Positions 49,228 to 57,979 of a stretch of 64,000 nucleotides of DNA are shown in pieces. The translations under genes were made by a program, and so were the position numbers. The notes under the pieces are model-generated. The model was not told the DNA's origin, did no database searches, and worked only from the letters and a program-made list of their open reading frames with translations. The stretch is from Bradyrhizobium sp. CCBAU 53421 (GTDB lineage: Bacteria; Pseudomonadota; Alphaproteobacteria; Rhizobiales; Xanthobacteraceae). Numbering within the stretch: position 1 is the stretch's first letter; each line of letters starts with the position of its first letter. The stretch lies in the NCBI RefSeq assembly GCF_015291625.1, contig NZ_CP030047.1, forward strand, positions 2,852,001 through 2,916,000, read 5' to 3'.

Positions 49228-50916
49228 CTAGCTCTTTCCGCCCAGCGCCCGCACCGCTTCGTCGACGCTGTGGAAGACATGGTCCCGCTGCAGCACCTCG
49301 TAGAGATCGAAGCGCTCGAATGCGTCCTGGGCGCGGGCGGATTCGAGCCGCGCCACCGCCGCCGTCACGCCGTCATCGCGGCATTCGCGAAACAAATCGC
49401 GCAGCGCCTGCGCCGCCGTGAAATCGATCTCGACCATGCCGCTGGCCTCGATCACCAGCAGCCGCGGCTTGGGCGTTGCGTGGCCGATGGTCTTGAGCAC
49501 GCCGCTATGAAAACCTTCCGCGTTGAGGAACGACAACGGCGCCTGCAGGCCGACCACGGCAATGCCGGGCTTGCGCTCATCGGTGACGTGCGGGCCCGCC
49601 GGCCACCAGATCGTGGTGCCGGGCACGTGGACGAATTCCACCAGCTGGCCGCGCGTCGTGGTCCAGATGCCGTGCAGCAGCGACAGCGCGATGCCGACCG
49701 CGACGCCTTGCTCGATCGGCAGCACGATGATCGCAGCCGCCGTCGCCACCACCAGCAGGAATTCGTAGAACGACTGGCGGTAGATCGCGACGATCTGCTT
49801 CACGCGGATGATGCGCAGCGCCACGAACAGCAGCACGCCGCCGAGTGCCGCATCGGGCACGTGCTGCAGCAGCGTCGCGCCGAACGCCAGCAGCGCGAGC
49901 ACGATGGCCGCGGCGAACAGCCCGGCGAGTTGCGTGCGGCCGCCGGTCTCCGACACGATGCCGGTGCGCGGCGGGCTGGCATTGACGGGGAAGGCGCCGA
50001 ACAGGCCGGCGAGCAGGCTGCCGGCACCGGCGCCGAGGAAGTCGCGATCGACGTCGGCCGGCTTGTCCGGATCCGAGAGAAACGAGCGCGTCGTCGCCGC
50101 GGTCTGCACCATGACGACGATGGCGATCAGGATCGCCAGCGACAGCAATTTGATCCATCGCTCCGGCGCAATGTCCGGAAGCGACGGCTTCGGCAGCGAC
50201 CCGGGCACGATGCCGACCACCTTGACGCCCTTGCTTTCGAGATGGCCGGCGATCACGGCGATGGTGGCGACGACGAGGCCGATCAGCGCGCCCGGAATCC
50301 GCGCGCTGATCTTCTCCGATCCGGCGACCAGCGCCAGCACGCCGAGGCCGATCGCCAGGGTGTAGATATTGGTCTGGCCGATCTTCTCGGTGAGAACGCC
50401 GAGCTTGTAGAGCGTCGGCCCGTCCGGCGTGGTCAGGCCGAGCACGCCGGGCAGCTGCGAGACCAGGATGTGGACGGAAATGCCGGCGAGGAAGCCGACC
50501 GTCACCGGCGTCGACAGCAGATTGGCGATCCAGCCGAGCTTGAACAGGCCGCCGGCGATCATGATCGCGCCGACCATCAGCGCCAACGCCATCGCCAGCG
50601 ACTGATAGTCGGGTGTACCGGCGGTCGCCATCAGCGCCAGGCCGGCCGCGAAGATCGGCGTGATCGTGGAATCGGCGCCGCAGGACAGGAAGCGGTTGGC
50701 GCCGAGCATCGCAAAGCCGAGCGAGCCGGCCATGAAGGCGAAGAAGCCGATCTGCGGCGAGAAGCCGCCGAGCCGGGCGGTCGCCATCTGCTCGGGGATC
50801 GCGATCGCGGCGAGCGTCAGCCCGGCGATCAGGTCGCCCGGCAAGTCGCTCGGCCGGAACGCCCTGAGCGAACGGAAGATCGGCCAGTTGGCGCGTGGCG
50901 CAGCGGTTTGGGCCAT
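49228..50916 (-). CDS. SulP-family anion transporter with C-terminal STAS domain
   Basis: Inner-membrane transporter of sulfate, bicarbonate, chloride or dicarboxylates. I use the ATG at 50916 (562 residues; a GGAG lies close upstream); 50931 is an in-frame alternative. The first 430 residues form about 12-14 helices, beginning DLIAGLTLAAIAIPEQMATARLGG; the STAS domain follows, with LLVIEASGMVEIDFTAAQALRDLF. No carbonic anhydrase is adjacent, so the ion is unknown. Confidence 0.9.
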   Translation of the reverse strand: MAQTAAPRANWPIFRSLRAFRPSDLPGDLIAGLTLAAIAIPEQMATARLGGFSPQIGFFAFMAGSLGFAMLGANRFLSCGADSTITPIFAAGLALMATAGTPDYQSLAMALALMVGAIMIAGGLFKLGWIANLLSTPVTVGFLAGISVHILVSQLPGVLGLTTPDGPTLYKLGVLTEKIGQTNIYTLAIGLGVLALVAGSEKISARIPGALIGLVVATIAVIAGHLESKGVKVVGIVPGSLPKPSLPDIAPERWIKLLSLAILIAIVVMVQTAATTRSFLSDPDKPADVDRDFLGAGAGSLLAGLFGAFPVNASPPRTGIVSETGGRTQLAGLFAAAIVLALLAFGATLLQHVPDAALGGVLLFVALRIIRVKQIVAIYRQSFYEFLLVVATAAAIIVLPIEQGVAVGIALSLLHGIWTTTRGQLVEFVHVPGTTIWWPAGPHVTDERKPGIAVVGLQAPLSFLNAEGFHSGVLKTIGHATPKPRLLVIEASGMVEIDFTAAQALRDLFRECRDDGVTAAVARLESARAQDAFERFDLYEVLQRDHVFHSVDEAVRALGGKS

Positions 50917-51010
50917 CGGTCTCCGACTCATCTGGCGGCGAAGGGACGGCAATAGTCCGCTATCGCGTGGCCAAAAGCCAGCGGACAGCGGACTGTGCAG
51001 GCGCGAAGGG

Positions 51011-51742
51011 TTAGCCGATGTTTTGCAGCGCCGGGAAGGTCTCCAGCAACCAGACGCTGACACCGGACACCGCGCCGGTCAGGAAGCCGATGCCGGTGAT
51101 CACCATCAGCACGCCCATCACGCGCTCGACGGTGTCGAGATGGCGCTTCATCCGCGCGAACACCGAGGAGAACTGCTTGACCATGAAGGCCGCGAGCAGG
51201 AAGGGGATGCCGAGCCCGGCGGAATACACCGCGAGCAGGCCGGCGCCCTTTGTCACCGTCGCCTCCGCGGCCGCAATCGAGAGGATCGCGGCCAGGATCG
51301 GGCCGATGCAGGGCGTCCAGCCGAACGCGAACGCCAGCCCCATGACATAGGCGCCCCACAGCCCGACCGGCTTGGGCGCGGTCAGCCGTCCCTCGCGCAT
51401 CAGCAGGCCGATCCGGGTCACGCCGAGGAAGTGCAGGCCCATGATGATGATGACGATGCCGGCCAGGATCGAGAGCTCGGCCGACCAGGCGCGCACCAGG
51501 CCGCCGACGATGGACGCGCTGGCACCGAGCGCGACGAACACGGTCGAGAAGCCGAGCACGAACATCAGCGCCGCCGTCATCACCGCGCGCTTGGAGGCCG
51601 CCGTGGCGCCGTCCTGGTTGACCTGCTCGATAGTCGCGCCGGTCAAATAGATCAGATAGGGCGGCACTAGCGGCAGCACGCAGGGCGACAGGAAGCTGAC
51701 TAGACCGGCGATCAAGGCGGCCGGGATCGTGACGTCGTGCAT
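51011..51742 (-). CDS. ccdA: CcdA-type thiol-disulfide transporter
   Basis: Membrane protein that moves reducing equivalents to the periplasm for cytochrome c maturation or thioredoxin-like partners. The 243-residue protein has six helices and the two redox cysteines in LSPCVLPLVPPYL and WTPCIGPILAAILS. The ATG at 51742 follows AAGG after 8 bases; an upstream TTG is less likely. No cytochrome genes are nearby. Confidence 0.9.
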   Translation of the reverse strand: MHDVTIPAALIAGLVSFLSPCVLPLVPPYLIYLTGATIEQVNQDGATAASKRAVMTAALMFVLGFSTVFVALGASASIVGGLVRAWSAELSILAGIVIIIMGLHFLGVTRIGLLMREGRLTAPKPVGLWGAYVMGLAFAFGWTPCIGPILAAILSIAAAEATVTKGAGLLAVYSAGLGIPFLLAAFMVKQFSSVFARMKRHLDTVERVMGVLMVITGIGFLTGAVSGVSVWLLETFPALQNIG

Positions 51743-51947
51743 CAATGAAACCTTCGCAGAATAGTGCCCCTGTCTTGGCGTCTACGCCGCCAACAATCCA
51801 GAAGTTTCGTCAGCCCGGCCTTCAACTATGGTCACAGGGTCGTGTGCGGGGGCAGGCAGACCAAGGCGGGCACCATGCGGCTCCTTCGGCTTACAGTTCC
51901 GTCATTCCCCGGTGCGCAATTTCAGCGGCCGCGCGACATATTCGGTG

Positions 51948-52991
51948 TCGTCCCTGCTTTCGTGTTTGATCCCTGCTGATTGGTTGGATGGAATCGGTGT
52001 AGAACGAGGCGTGGCCTTTGTCAGGGAGCGCCTCGTGTCATGGAATTGAACCTGCACGCGAACGCCACGACGACGCCGAAGACGCGTGCCTACATCCAGC
52101 GCAGCAAGAAGTCGGTCGCCGAATTGGCGGCCGAACTCGGGGTCAGCGAGACCACGATCTATCGCTGGCGCGGCCGCACCACGGTCGAGGACCGCTCGCA
52201 CCGGCCGCACAACCTCGTGACCAGCCTGTCGGCCGTCGAAGAGCGGGCGGTGTGCGAGCTGCGGACGTCGCTGCAATTGCCGCTCGACGACATCGTCGAG
52301 GTGATGCGGCGCTGCATCAATGCCAAGCTGTCCCGCAGCGCCATTCACCGCTGCCTGCAGCGCAATGGCATCAGCCGGCTTGCCAAGCCTGACAGGCCCA
52401 AGGCCGGCGTCTTCGAGAATGCCGGTATCGGCTTCATCCATATCGACGTGAAGTATCTGCCGGCCCTGCAGCGCCGCACCAGCTACGCCTTTGTCGCCAT
52501 CGACCGCGCCACCCGCTACGTCTTTGTCGAGATCCATGCCCGGCGGGACGGCGCCACCGCGACCGGTTTCCTTAAGCGCTTCCTGGCCGACTTCCCGCAC
52601 GACGTTCACACCATCCTGACCGACAACGGCGCCGAGTTCACCGACCGCTTCGCCGTCGACAAGAAGAACAAGCCGGCCGGGCGACCGTCCGGCGACCACC
52701 CCTTTGATCAGCTCTGCAAGCAGCGCGGCATCGAGCATCGCCTGACCAAGCCCTACCACCCGCAGACCAACGGCCTCGTCGAACGCTTCAACCGGCGCAT
52801 CGCCGAAGCCATAGGTCGCGAAGAAAAGCGCGGCAGCGCCCGCCGCACCTTCGTCGACCACGCCGATCGGGACGCCTTCCTCAGCAAGTTCGTCCACGAC
52901 TACAACCGAACCCGCCTCAAATGCCTCGGCTACAAGGCGCCAATCCAGGCCCTTGCCAATCAAACGGGACCAAACACTTTCGCAGGGACGA
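51948..52991 (+). mobile_element. IS481-family insertion sequence
   Basis: About 1.04 kb between the ccdA-like and gntR genes. Left inverted repeat TCGTCCCTGCTTTCGTGTTT... (26 bases from 51948) matches the complement of the right end (52966-52991; TCGTCCCTGCGAAAGTGTTT...) at 21 of 26 positions. The left flank reads TG before TCGTCC, as expected for ends that begin TGT, but the right end does not complete it. I find no clear target duplication. The family is identified from the transposase. Confidence 0.8.
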
Positions 52992-53224
52992 TGATGGGGA
53001 AAGAGTTGCGGGCTCATCACCGCTTGCGCGCGGGCCTGCCTGGCGGCGTCTCGAACTCCCGGCCGCGAATGCGCACCAGATCGTCGGCGGAATGCGTCAG
53101 TAGCACCACCGTCGCCTCGCGCGCAGCCTCGGCATCTCCGGCGACGATTGCGTCCAGCACCGCGCGGTGCTCGATCAGCGCGCGCGGGCGGTGCGAGCCG
53201 GGGGCGGCGATGGTGAAACTCTGA
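52040..53224 (+). CDS. IS481-family transposase, frame runs out of the element
   Basis: DDE transposase with an N-terminal helix-turn-helix (ELGVSETTIYRWRGR), catalytic Asp in IHIDVKYLPAL, Asp in LTDNGAEFTDRF and Glu in QTNGLVERFNRRI. The ATG at 52040 begins MELNLHANATTTPKTRAYIQ, as expected. The family-like part ends near residue 315 (NTFAGT), at about the right inverted repeat. No stop occurs inside the element, so the frame continues antisense to gntR until 53224 (394 residues). Whether this longer protein is active is unknown. Confidence 0.85.
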   Translation: MELNLHANATTTPKTRAYIQRSKKSVAELAAELGVSETTIYRWRGRTTVEDRSHRPHNLVTSLSAVEERAVCELRTSLQLPLDDIVEVMRRCINAKLSRSAIHRCLQRNGISRLAKPDRPKAGVFENAGIGFIHIDVKYLPALQRRTSYAFVAIDRATRYVFVEIHARRDGATATGFLKRFLADFPHDVHTILTDNGAEFTDRFAVDKKNKPAGRPSGDHPFDQLCKQRGIEHRLTKPYHPQTNGLVERFNRRIAEAIGREEKRGSARRTFVDHADRDAFLSKFVHDYNRTRLKCLGYKAPIQALANQTGPNTFAGTMMGKELRAHHRLRAGLPGGVSNSRPRMRTRSSAECVSSTTVASRAASASPATIASSTARCSISARGRCEPGAAMVKL

Positions 53225-53763
53225 CGCAAGGTGATCTCGAACATCTGCGCGATCGGCCAGAAGAACTCGTTGCGGGTCGCGAAATAGATCGCCTGATGGA
53301 ACATGATGTCGGCGGCGACGAAGTCCTCGTTGGTCCGTGCCGCGTCCATGCCGTCGCAGCCGGCGCGGATGCGGGCGATGTCGTCCTCCCCGGCATGGAT
53401 CGCCGCCAGCGCCGCGGCTGCGGGCTCGACCGCAGATCGCAACTGGAACAGCTTGGCCAGATAGCGATCGATCTCCGCGGTCTCGAGATGCCAGCGCAGC
53501 ACGTCAGGGTCGAGCTGATTCCATTGCTCGGGCGGCCGCACCCGCGTGCCGCTCTTCGGTCGCGACTCGATCAGGCCCTTGCCGGTCAACGTGCGGATCG
53601 CCTCGCGCACCACGGTGCGGCTGACATCCATCATCTCGCAGATCTGCATTTCCGGCGGCAGCGTCTCGCCGACGCCGATCTCGCCGCGCACGATGCTGCC
53701 GCCGACCCGGTCGGTGACCTGGCTGTGCACGCTCCGGCGCAACGCGTTGGATGTCTGGAACAT
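53017..53763 (-). CDS. GntR/FadR-family transcriptional regulator
   Basis: The 248-residue protein has a winged helix N-terminus (LPPEMQICEMMDVSRTVVREAIRTLTGKGLIESRPKSGTRV) and an all-helical FCD effector domain with DIMFHQAIYFATRN and EHRAVLDAIVAGD, whose Asp/His residues often bind metal. Divergent from the TRAP genes; the palindrome at 53828-53850 is its probable operator. The gene's 3' end lies 26 bases from the IS right end and is intact. Confidence 0.9.
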   Translation of the reverse strand: MFQTSNALRRSVHSQVTDRVGGSIVRGEIGVGETLPPEMQICEMMDVSRTVVREAIRTLTGKGLIESRPKSGTRVRPPEQWNQLDPDVLRWHLETAEIDRYLAKLFQLRSAVEPAAAALAAIHAGEDDIARIRAGCDGMDAARTNEDFVAADIMFHQAIYFATRNEFFWPIAQMFEITLRQSFTIAAPGSHRPRALIEHRAVLDAIVAGDAEAAREATVVLLTHSADDLVRIRGREFETPPGRPARKR

Positions 53764-53827
53764 CGGAAGCCTCGCCTCGATTGGTTGCCAGCGCCGCCGG
53801 CGCGGCGCTCTTGCGTAACCGAATTCA

Positions 53828-53850
53828 TTTTGTCATACATTATGACAAAA
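53828..53850. promoter_or_regulatory. Candidate GntR operator in the regulator/TRAP gap
   Basis: TTTTGTCATA and TATGACAAAA, a perfect 10-base inverted repeat separated by CAT. FadR-type regulators commonly bind short T-G-T...A-C-A palindromes. It is 65 bases upstream of the GntR start and 73 bases upstream of the dctP start. Confidence 0.8.
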
Positions 53851-53922
53851 CGGCTGCCAAGCTCACGCCAACAAGGCGGGCGGCCGAGACAACAAGATCC
53901 GTTCCTGGGGAGGAGCATCATC

Positions 53923-54954
53923 ATGATCTCGAAGCATGTGAACCGCCGCATCGTGTTGCGGTCGTCGGCCGCTGCTGCCGCGTGGCTCGCCGCCGCGCCC
54001 GCCATCATCGGCCGCGCAGAGGCTGCGACCGTGAAGATGCGCTGCTCGTCGTCGCTCCCGAACGATCCCAAATATGCCAACGGCCGCGTCTACTACGACA
54101 ATTTGGTCAAGAGCTTGAAGGCGAACGGCCTCGGCGAGCAGATCGAGGTCACCTTCTTTCCCGACAACCAGCTCGGCCAGGAGATCGACGTCATCAACTC
54201 GGTGAAACTCGGGGTGATCGACCTGATGATTTCGGGCTCGTCGATCTCGGCGAACCTGGTGCCGCTGGTCGGGACGTTCGATCTCGGCTACCTCTTCACC
54301 AGCTTCCAGCAGCAGACCAAGGCGTTCGATGCCGGCGCGGCGAAGCCGATCGAGGATGCGCTGCTCAAGGGCGGCAGCATCCGCATCATCGCCTGGGCCT
54401 ATAATTTCGGCGCCCGCAGTGTGCTGGCCAAGAAACCGGTGAAGACGCCGGAAGATCTCGCCGGATTGAAGATCCGCACGCTGCCCAACCCGATCATCAC
54501 CGAATGTCTGCGGCTGATGGGCGCCGCGGCCACGCCGCTGGCGTTCGGCGAGATCTACACGGCGCTGCAGGCCGGCGTGCTCGATGGCCTCGAGCACGAT
54601 CCGCCGACCATCCTGGCGAGCAAGTTCTACGAGACGGCGAAGCACTACGCGCTGACCCAGCATATCTTCTCGCCGCTCGCGGTCTATTTCAGCGACACCA
54701 CGTTCAACCGCATGGCCCCGAAGTTGCGCGAAGGTTTTCTTGACGCGGCGAAGCAGGCCGCGACCGACACCCGCGCGCACGGCCTTGCGGTGGAGAAGGA
54801 GGCGCTGGCGACCCTGGTGGAGAAGGGCGTCACGGTGGTCGAATGCGACAAGGAGGCGTTCCGCAAGCGCGTGTTGCCGCAGACCGACAATTTCATCAAG
54901 GCGCGGCCCGAGGCGAAGGCCGTCGTCGACCTGATCCGCGCCACCCAGGCCTGA
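53923..54954 (+). CDS. TRAP transporter substrate-binding protein DctP
   Basis: Periplasmic solute receptor for a carboxylate-type substrate. The 343-residue precursor has an N-terminal signal with NRRIVLRSSAAAAAWLAAAPA, similar to a twin-arginine signal, cleaved near AEA. DctP features: GQEIDVINSVKLGVIDLMISG, PEDLAGLKIRT, and TLPNPIITECLRLMGA for the substrate-binding Arg region. GGGAGGAG precedes the ATG; longer upstream starts lie antisense to gntR and are rejected. First gene of a TRAP operon. Confidence 0.92.
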   Translation: MISKHVNRRIVLRSSAAAAAWLAAAPAIIGRAEAATVKMRCSSSLPNDPKYANGRVYYDNLVKSLKANGLGEQIEVTFFPDNQLGQEIDVINSVKLGVIDLMISGSSISANLVPLVGTFDLGYLFTSFQQQTKAFDAGAAKPIEDALLKGGSIRIIAWAYNFGARSVLAKKPVKTPEDLAGLKIRTLPNPIITECLRLMGAAATPLAFGEIYTALQAGVLDGLEHDPPTILASKFYETAKHYALTQHIFSPLAVYFSDTTFNRMAPKLREGFLDAAKQAATDTRAHGLAVEKEALATLVEKGVTVVECDKEAFRKRVLPQTDNFIKARPEAKAVVDLIRATQA

Positions 54955-54963
54955 GGCCAGCGC

Positions 54964-56820
54964 ATGTCAGTCGCCGCAGTCGCGACGAGAAGCAGCACTG
55001 ATCGGATCACGGCGCCGCTGCTCGCCATCAGTGACGCGATCGCCGCGATCCTGCTCGCCGCCGATCTCGTGGTGGTCTGCGTTTCGGTGCTGGCCCGCTT
55101 CCTGTTCAACGCGCCGGTCGAGTGGTCCGATGACGTTGCTCGCGGCCTGATGGTCGGGTCGAGCTTCTTCGGCGCGGCGAGCGCGCTCGCGCGCAGCGAG
55201 AACCTCGGCGTCGCCTTCTTCGTCGACATGCTGCCGCCGGGCGTGCGGCGCGTCGTCGACGCGGTCGGCGCGCTGCTCGTCACCATCATTGCGGGCTATG
55301 TCGCCTTCAACGCCGTCAAGATGGGCTGGCTGACCACCGGCCAGACCTCCGGCTCCGGCCTGCCGCTGGAATGGACGTTCTATCCGATGGGCGTCGGCGC
55401 TGCGTTCATGACGATCTTCGCGTTCGAGACGCTCTGCGGCCGGCCGCTGCGCGACATGGCGGCAGGCGTCGTCGCGACCGCAATCATCGTCGGTCTCTAT
55501 CTGGCCTGGGATGCGCTCGCACCATCGTCCGTGCCGTCCTCGCAGACGTTCATGCTGATCGGCTTCTTCCTCACGCTGTTCGGCGGATTGCCGATCGGCT
55601 TTGCGCTGGCGCTGGCGGCGCTGATCTTCATCTGGGTCGAGGGCACGCTGCCCGGCGTGATCTTCGCCCAGCAGATGGCGCGCGGCATCGACAATTTCGT
55701 GCTGCTGGCGATCCCGTTCTTCATCCTGGTCGGCTATCTGATGGAAGCCAACGGCATGTCGGTGCGGCTGATCGAGCTGTTGCAGCGCGCGGTCGGGCGG
55801 ATGCGCGGCGGCCTCAACGTCGTGATGGTGATGTCGATGGTGCTGTTCTCCGGCATCTCCGGCTCCAAGATGGCCGACGTCGCCGCGGTCGGCTCGGTGC
55901 TGATCCCGGCGGCGCGCCGCTCGCGGCAGAACCCGGGCGGTGCGGTCGCGCTGCTCGCGGCCTCCGCGGTGATGGCGGAAACCATTCCGCCCTGCATCAA
56001 CCTGATCATCCTCGGCTTCGTCGCCAATCTGTCGATCGGCGGACTGTTCGTCGCCGGCATGCTGCCCGCCGCGCTGATGGCGCTGGCGCTGATCGCGGTG
56101 TCGATCATCTTCGGCAAGCGTCCGGCCACGAATGTGGAAGCCGAGCCGCGCGCCGCGGTTTCGGGCCTGTGGACCGGCGCGATCGCCTCGTTCGGGCTGA
56201 TCTTCATGATCTTCTTCGGCTTCAAGAGCGGCTTTGCCACCGCGACCGAGATCTCCGCCTTTGCCGCGGTCTACGCCATTGCCGTCGGCAGCTTCTTGTT
56301 CCGCGAGCTCGGCGTGAGGAGCCTCGCGCACTGCTTCGTGCAATCGGCGGTTCGTTCGGGGCTGGTGCTGTTCATCGTTGCTGCCGCGCAGTCGCTGGCC
56401 TTCATCCTGACCCTGCAGCAGGTGCCGCACGCGGTCGGCGAGCTCATGCTGGCGATCTCGGGCAGCCATGGCGTCTGGCTGTTCATGCTGCTGTCGATCC
56501 TGGTGCTGGTGGTGATGGGCTCGGTGCTGGAAGGCGCCGCGGCGCTGATCATCTTCGGCCCGCTGCTGCTGCCGGTCGCGGTCAAGCTCGGCATCGATCC
56601 CCTGCATTTCGGCGTCGTGCTCGTGATCGCGATGGGACTCGGGCTGTTTGCGCCACCCCTTGGCCTTGGCCTCTATGGCGCCTGCCTGATCGGCAATGTG
56701 CCGATCGAGCAGACCATCAAGCCGATCTCAGGCTATCTCGGCCTGCTGTTGCTGTGCCTGCTGGTGATTGCCTTCGTGCCCGCCATCAGCACGGCCTTGC
56801 CGCATGCGCTCGGCTATTAG
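54964..56820 (+). CDS. Fused TRAP permease DctQM
   Basis: The 618-residue protein joins the small DctQ domain (residues 1-185; four helices, VEWSDDVARGLMVGSSFFGA) to the large DctM domain (from about 192; GGLPIGFALALAALIFIWVEG, MSMVLFSGISGSKMADVAAVG, and PLLLPVAVKLGIDPLHFGVV). Together with DctP it forms a sodium-driven importer. It starts 9 bases after the dctP stop. Confidence 0.93.
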   Translation: MSVAAVATRSSTDRITAPLLAISDAIAAILLAADLVVVCVSVLARFLFNAPVEWSDDVARGLMVGSSFFGAASALARSENLGVAFFVDMLPPGVRRVVDAVGALLVTIIAGYVAFNAVKMGWLTTGQTSGSGLPLEWTFYPMGVGAAFMTIFAFETLCGRPLRDMAAGVVATAIIVGLYLAWDALAPSSVPSSQTFMLIGFFLTLFGGLPIGFALALAALIFIWVEGTLPGVIFAQQMARGIDNFVLLAIPFFILVGYLMEANGMSVRLIELLQRAVGRMRGGLNVVMVMSMVLFSGISGSKMADVAAVGSVLIPAARRSRQNPGGAVALLAASAVMAETIPPCINLIILGFVANLSIGGLFVAGMLPAALMALALIAVSIIFGKRPATNVEAEPRAAVSGLWTGAIASFGLIFMIFFGFKSGFATATEISAFAAVYAIAVGSFLFRELGVRSLAHCFVQSAVRSGLVLFIVAAAQSLAFILTLQQVPHAVGELMLAISGSHGVWLFMLLSILVLVVMGSVLEGAAALIIFGPLLLPVAVKLGIDPLHFGVVLVIAMGLGLFAPPLGLGLYGACLIGNVPIEQTIKPISGYLGLLLLCLLVIAFVPAISTALPHALGY

Positions 56821-56832
56821 GGGAGTCGAAAG

Positions 56833-57816
56833 GTGAAGGTCCTGCTCGCCCATACACCGCAGATGCGCCGCGACTATTACGGCGAGCGCAGCCTGAGCGG
56901 TCTGCGCGCGGTCGCCGACGTCAGGCTGCACGAAGGTGACGAGGCGCTTGACGCGGCTGCGCTGGTCGCAGCCGCGGCCGATGTCGATATCATCGTCGCC
57001 GATCGCATGACGCAGGGGCCTGGGGAGATCTTTCCGCTGTTGCCAAAGCTGCGCGCCTTCGTGCGCTGCGCGGTCGATATCCGCAACATCGACGTCGCGG
57101 CGGCATCGTCGGCGGGCGTGCTGGTGACGCAGGCGAGCGCCGGCTTCGTCCAGTCGGTCGCCGAGCTCGCGCTCGGCTTCATGGTCGACCTGTCGCGCGG
57201 CGTCTCGCGCGCCACCGCCGACTATCATGCGGGCAGGGCGCCCGAGGTCGTGATGGGCCGGCAGCTTGCGGGCAGCACGATCGGCATCATCGGCTATGGC
57301 AGCATCGGGCGCTATCTTGCCGGTATCGCGAAGGCGCTCGGCATGCGCGTGCTGGTCGCCGATCCCTTCGTCACGCCAGATGACGCCGCGATCGCGCATC
57401 TGCCGCTCGACGATCTCTTGGCGCGCGCCGACTATGTCGTCTGTCTCGCGATCGCCAATGCAGAGACCGAGAATTTGATCGGGCAGGCCGCGCTGGCGCG
57501 CATGCAGCCGCACGCGTTCTTCATCAACCTTTCGCGCGGCAACCTCGTCGACGAGGCGGCGCTGACAATTGCGTTACGCGACGGCCGCATCGCCGGCGCG
57601 GCGATGGATGTCGGCCGCGCGCCGGACCAGATGCCGACGCCGGAACTCGCGACGCTGCTCAATGTCATTGCAACGCCGCATGTCGGCGGTCTGACGCCGC
57701 AAGCCATCGAGCATCAGTCATCGGAGACCGTGCGCCAGGTCACGAAGATAGTCGCCGGCGAGATCCCGGTCGGCGCTGTCAATGCCGAGCACTGGACGCG
57801 GCGACCGCGGCCATGA
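56833..57816 (+). CDS. D-isomer-specific 2-hydroxyacid dehydrogenase
   Basis: NAD-dependent dehydrogenase of the phosphoglycerate dehydrogenase superfamily, 327 residues. It has IGIIGYGSIGRYLAGIA (NAD-binding), the catalytic Arg in INLSRGNLVDEAAL, a Glu near PTPELATLLN, and the catalytic His in IATPHVGGLTPQA. It starts at GTG 56833, 12 bases after the TRAP permease, so it probably acts on the imported compound. Exact substrate unknown. Confidence 0.9.
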   Translation: MKVLLAHTPQMRRDYYGERSLSGLRAVADVRLHEGDEALDAAALVAAAADVDIIVADRMTQGPGEIFPLLPKLRAFVRCAVDIRNIDVAAASSAGVLVTQASAGFVQSVAELALGFMVDLSRGVSRATADYHAGRAPEVVMGRQLAGSTIGIIGYGSIGRYLAGIAKALGMRVLVADPFVTPDDAAIAHLPLDDLLARADYVVCLAIANAETENLIGQAALARMQPHAFFINLSRGNLVDEAALTIALRDGRIAGAAMDVGRAPDQMPTPELATLLNVIATPHVGGLTPQAIEHQSSETVRQVTKIVAGEIPVGAVNAEHWTRRPRP

Positions 57817-57979
57817 AAGTTCGGCTGGTCGCAATGCCGGCCGAGGGGCTGGACAAGGGCTTCGCATCCAGCCCAAACTTGAGCCCGTCAAACCGCGGCC
57901 CCTGAGCGCGCGGACAATCAATCAACGGACGTCCCGCAACGAACGACGGGCGCCGAGAGGGAAACAGGGAGAGCATCAC

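Noticed and set aside
53167..53922. N-terminal extension of the DctP frame
   Set aside because: It is antisense to gntR, lacks a family match, and would hide the signal peptide. The ATG at 53923 has a strong ribosome-binding site.
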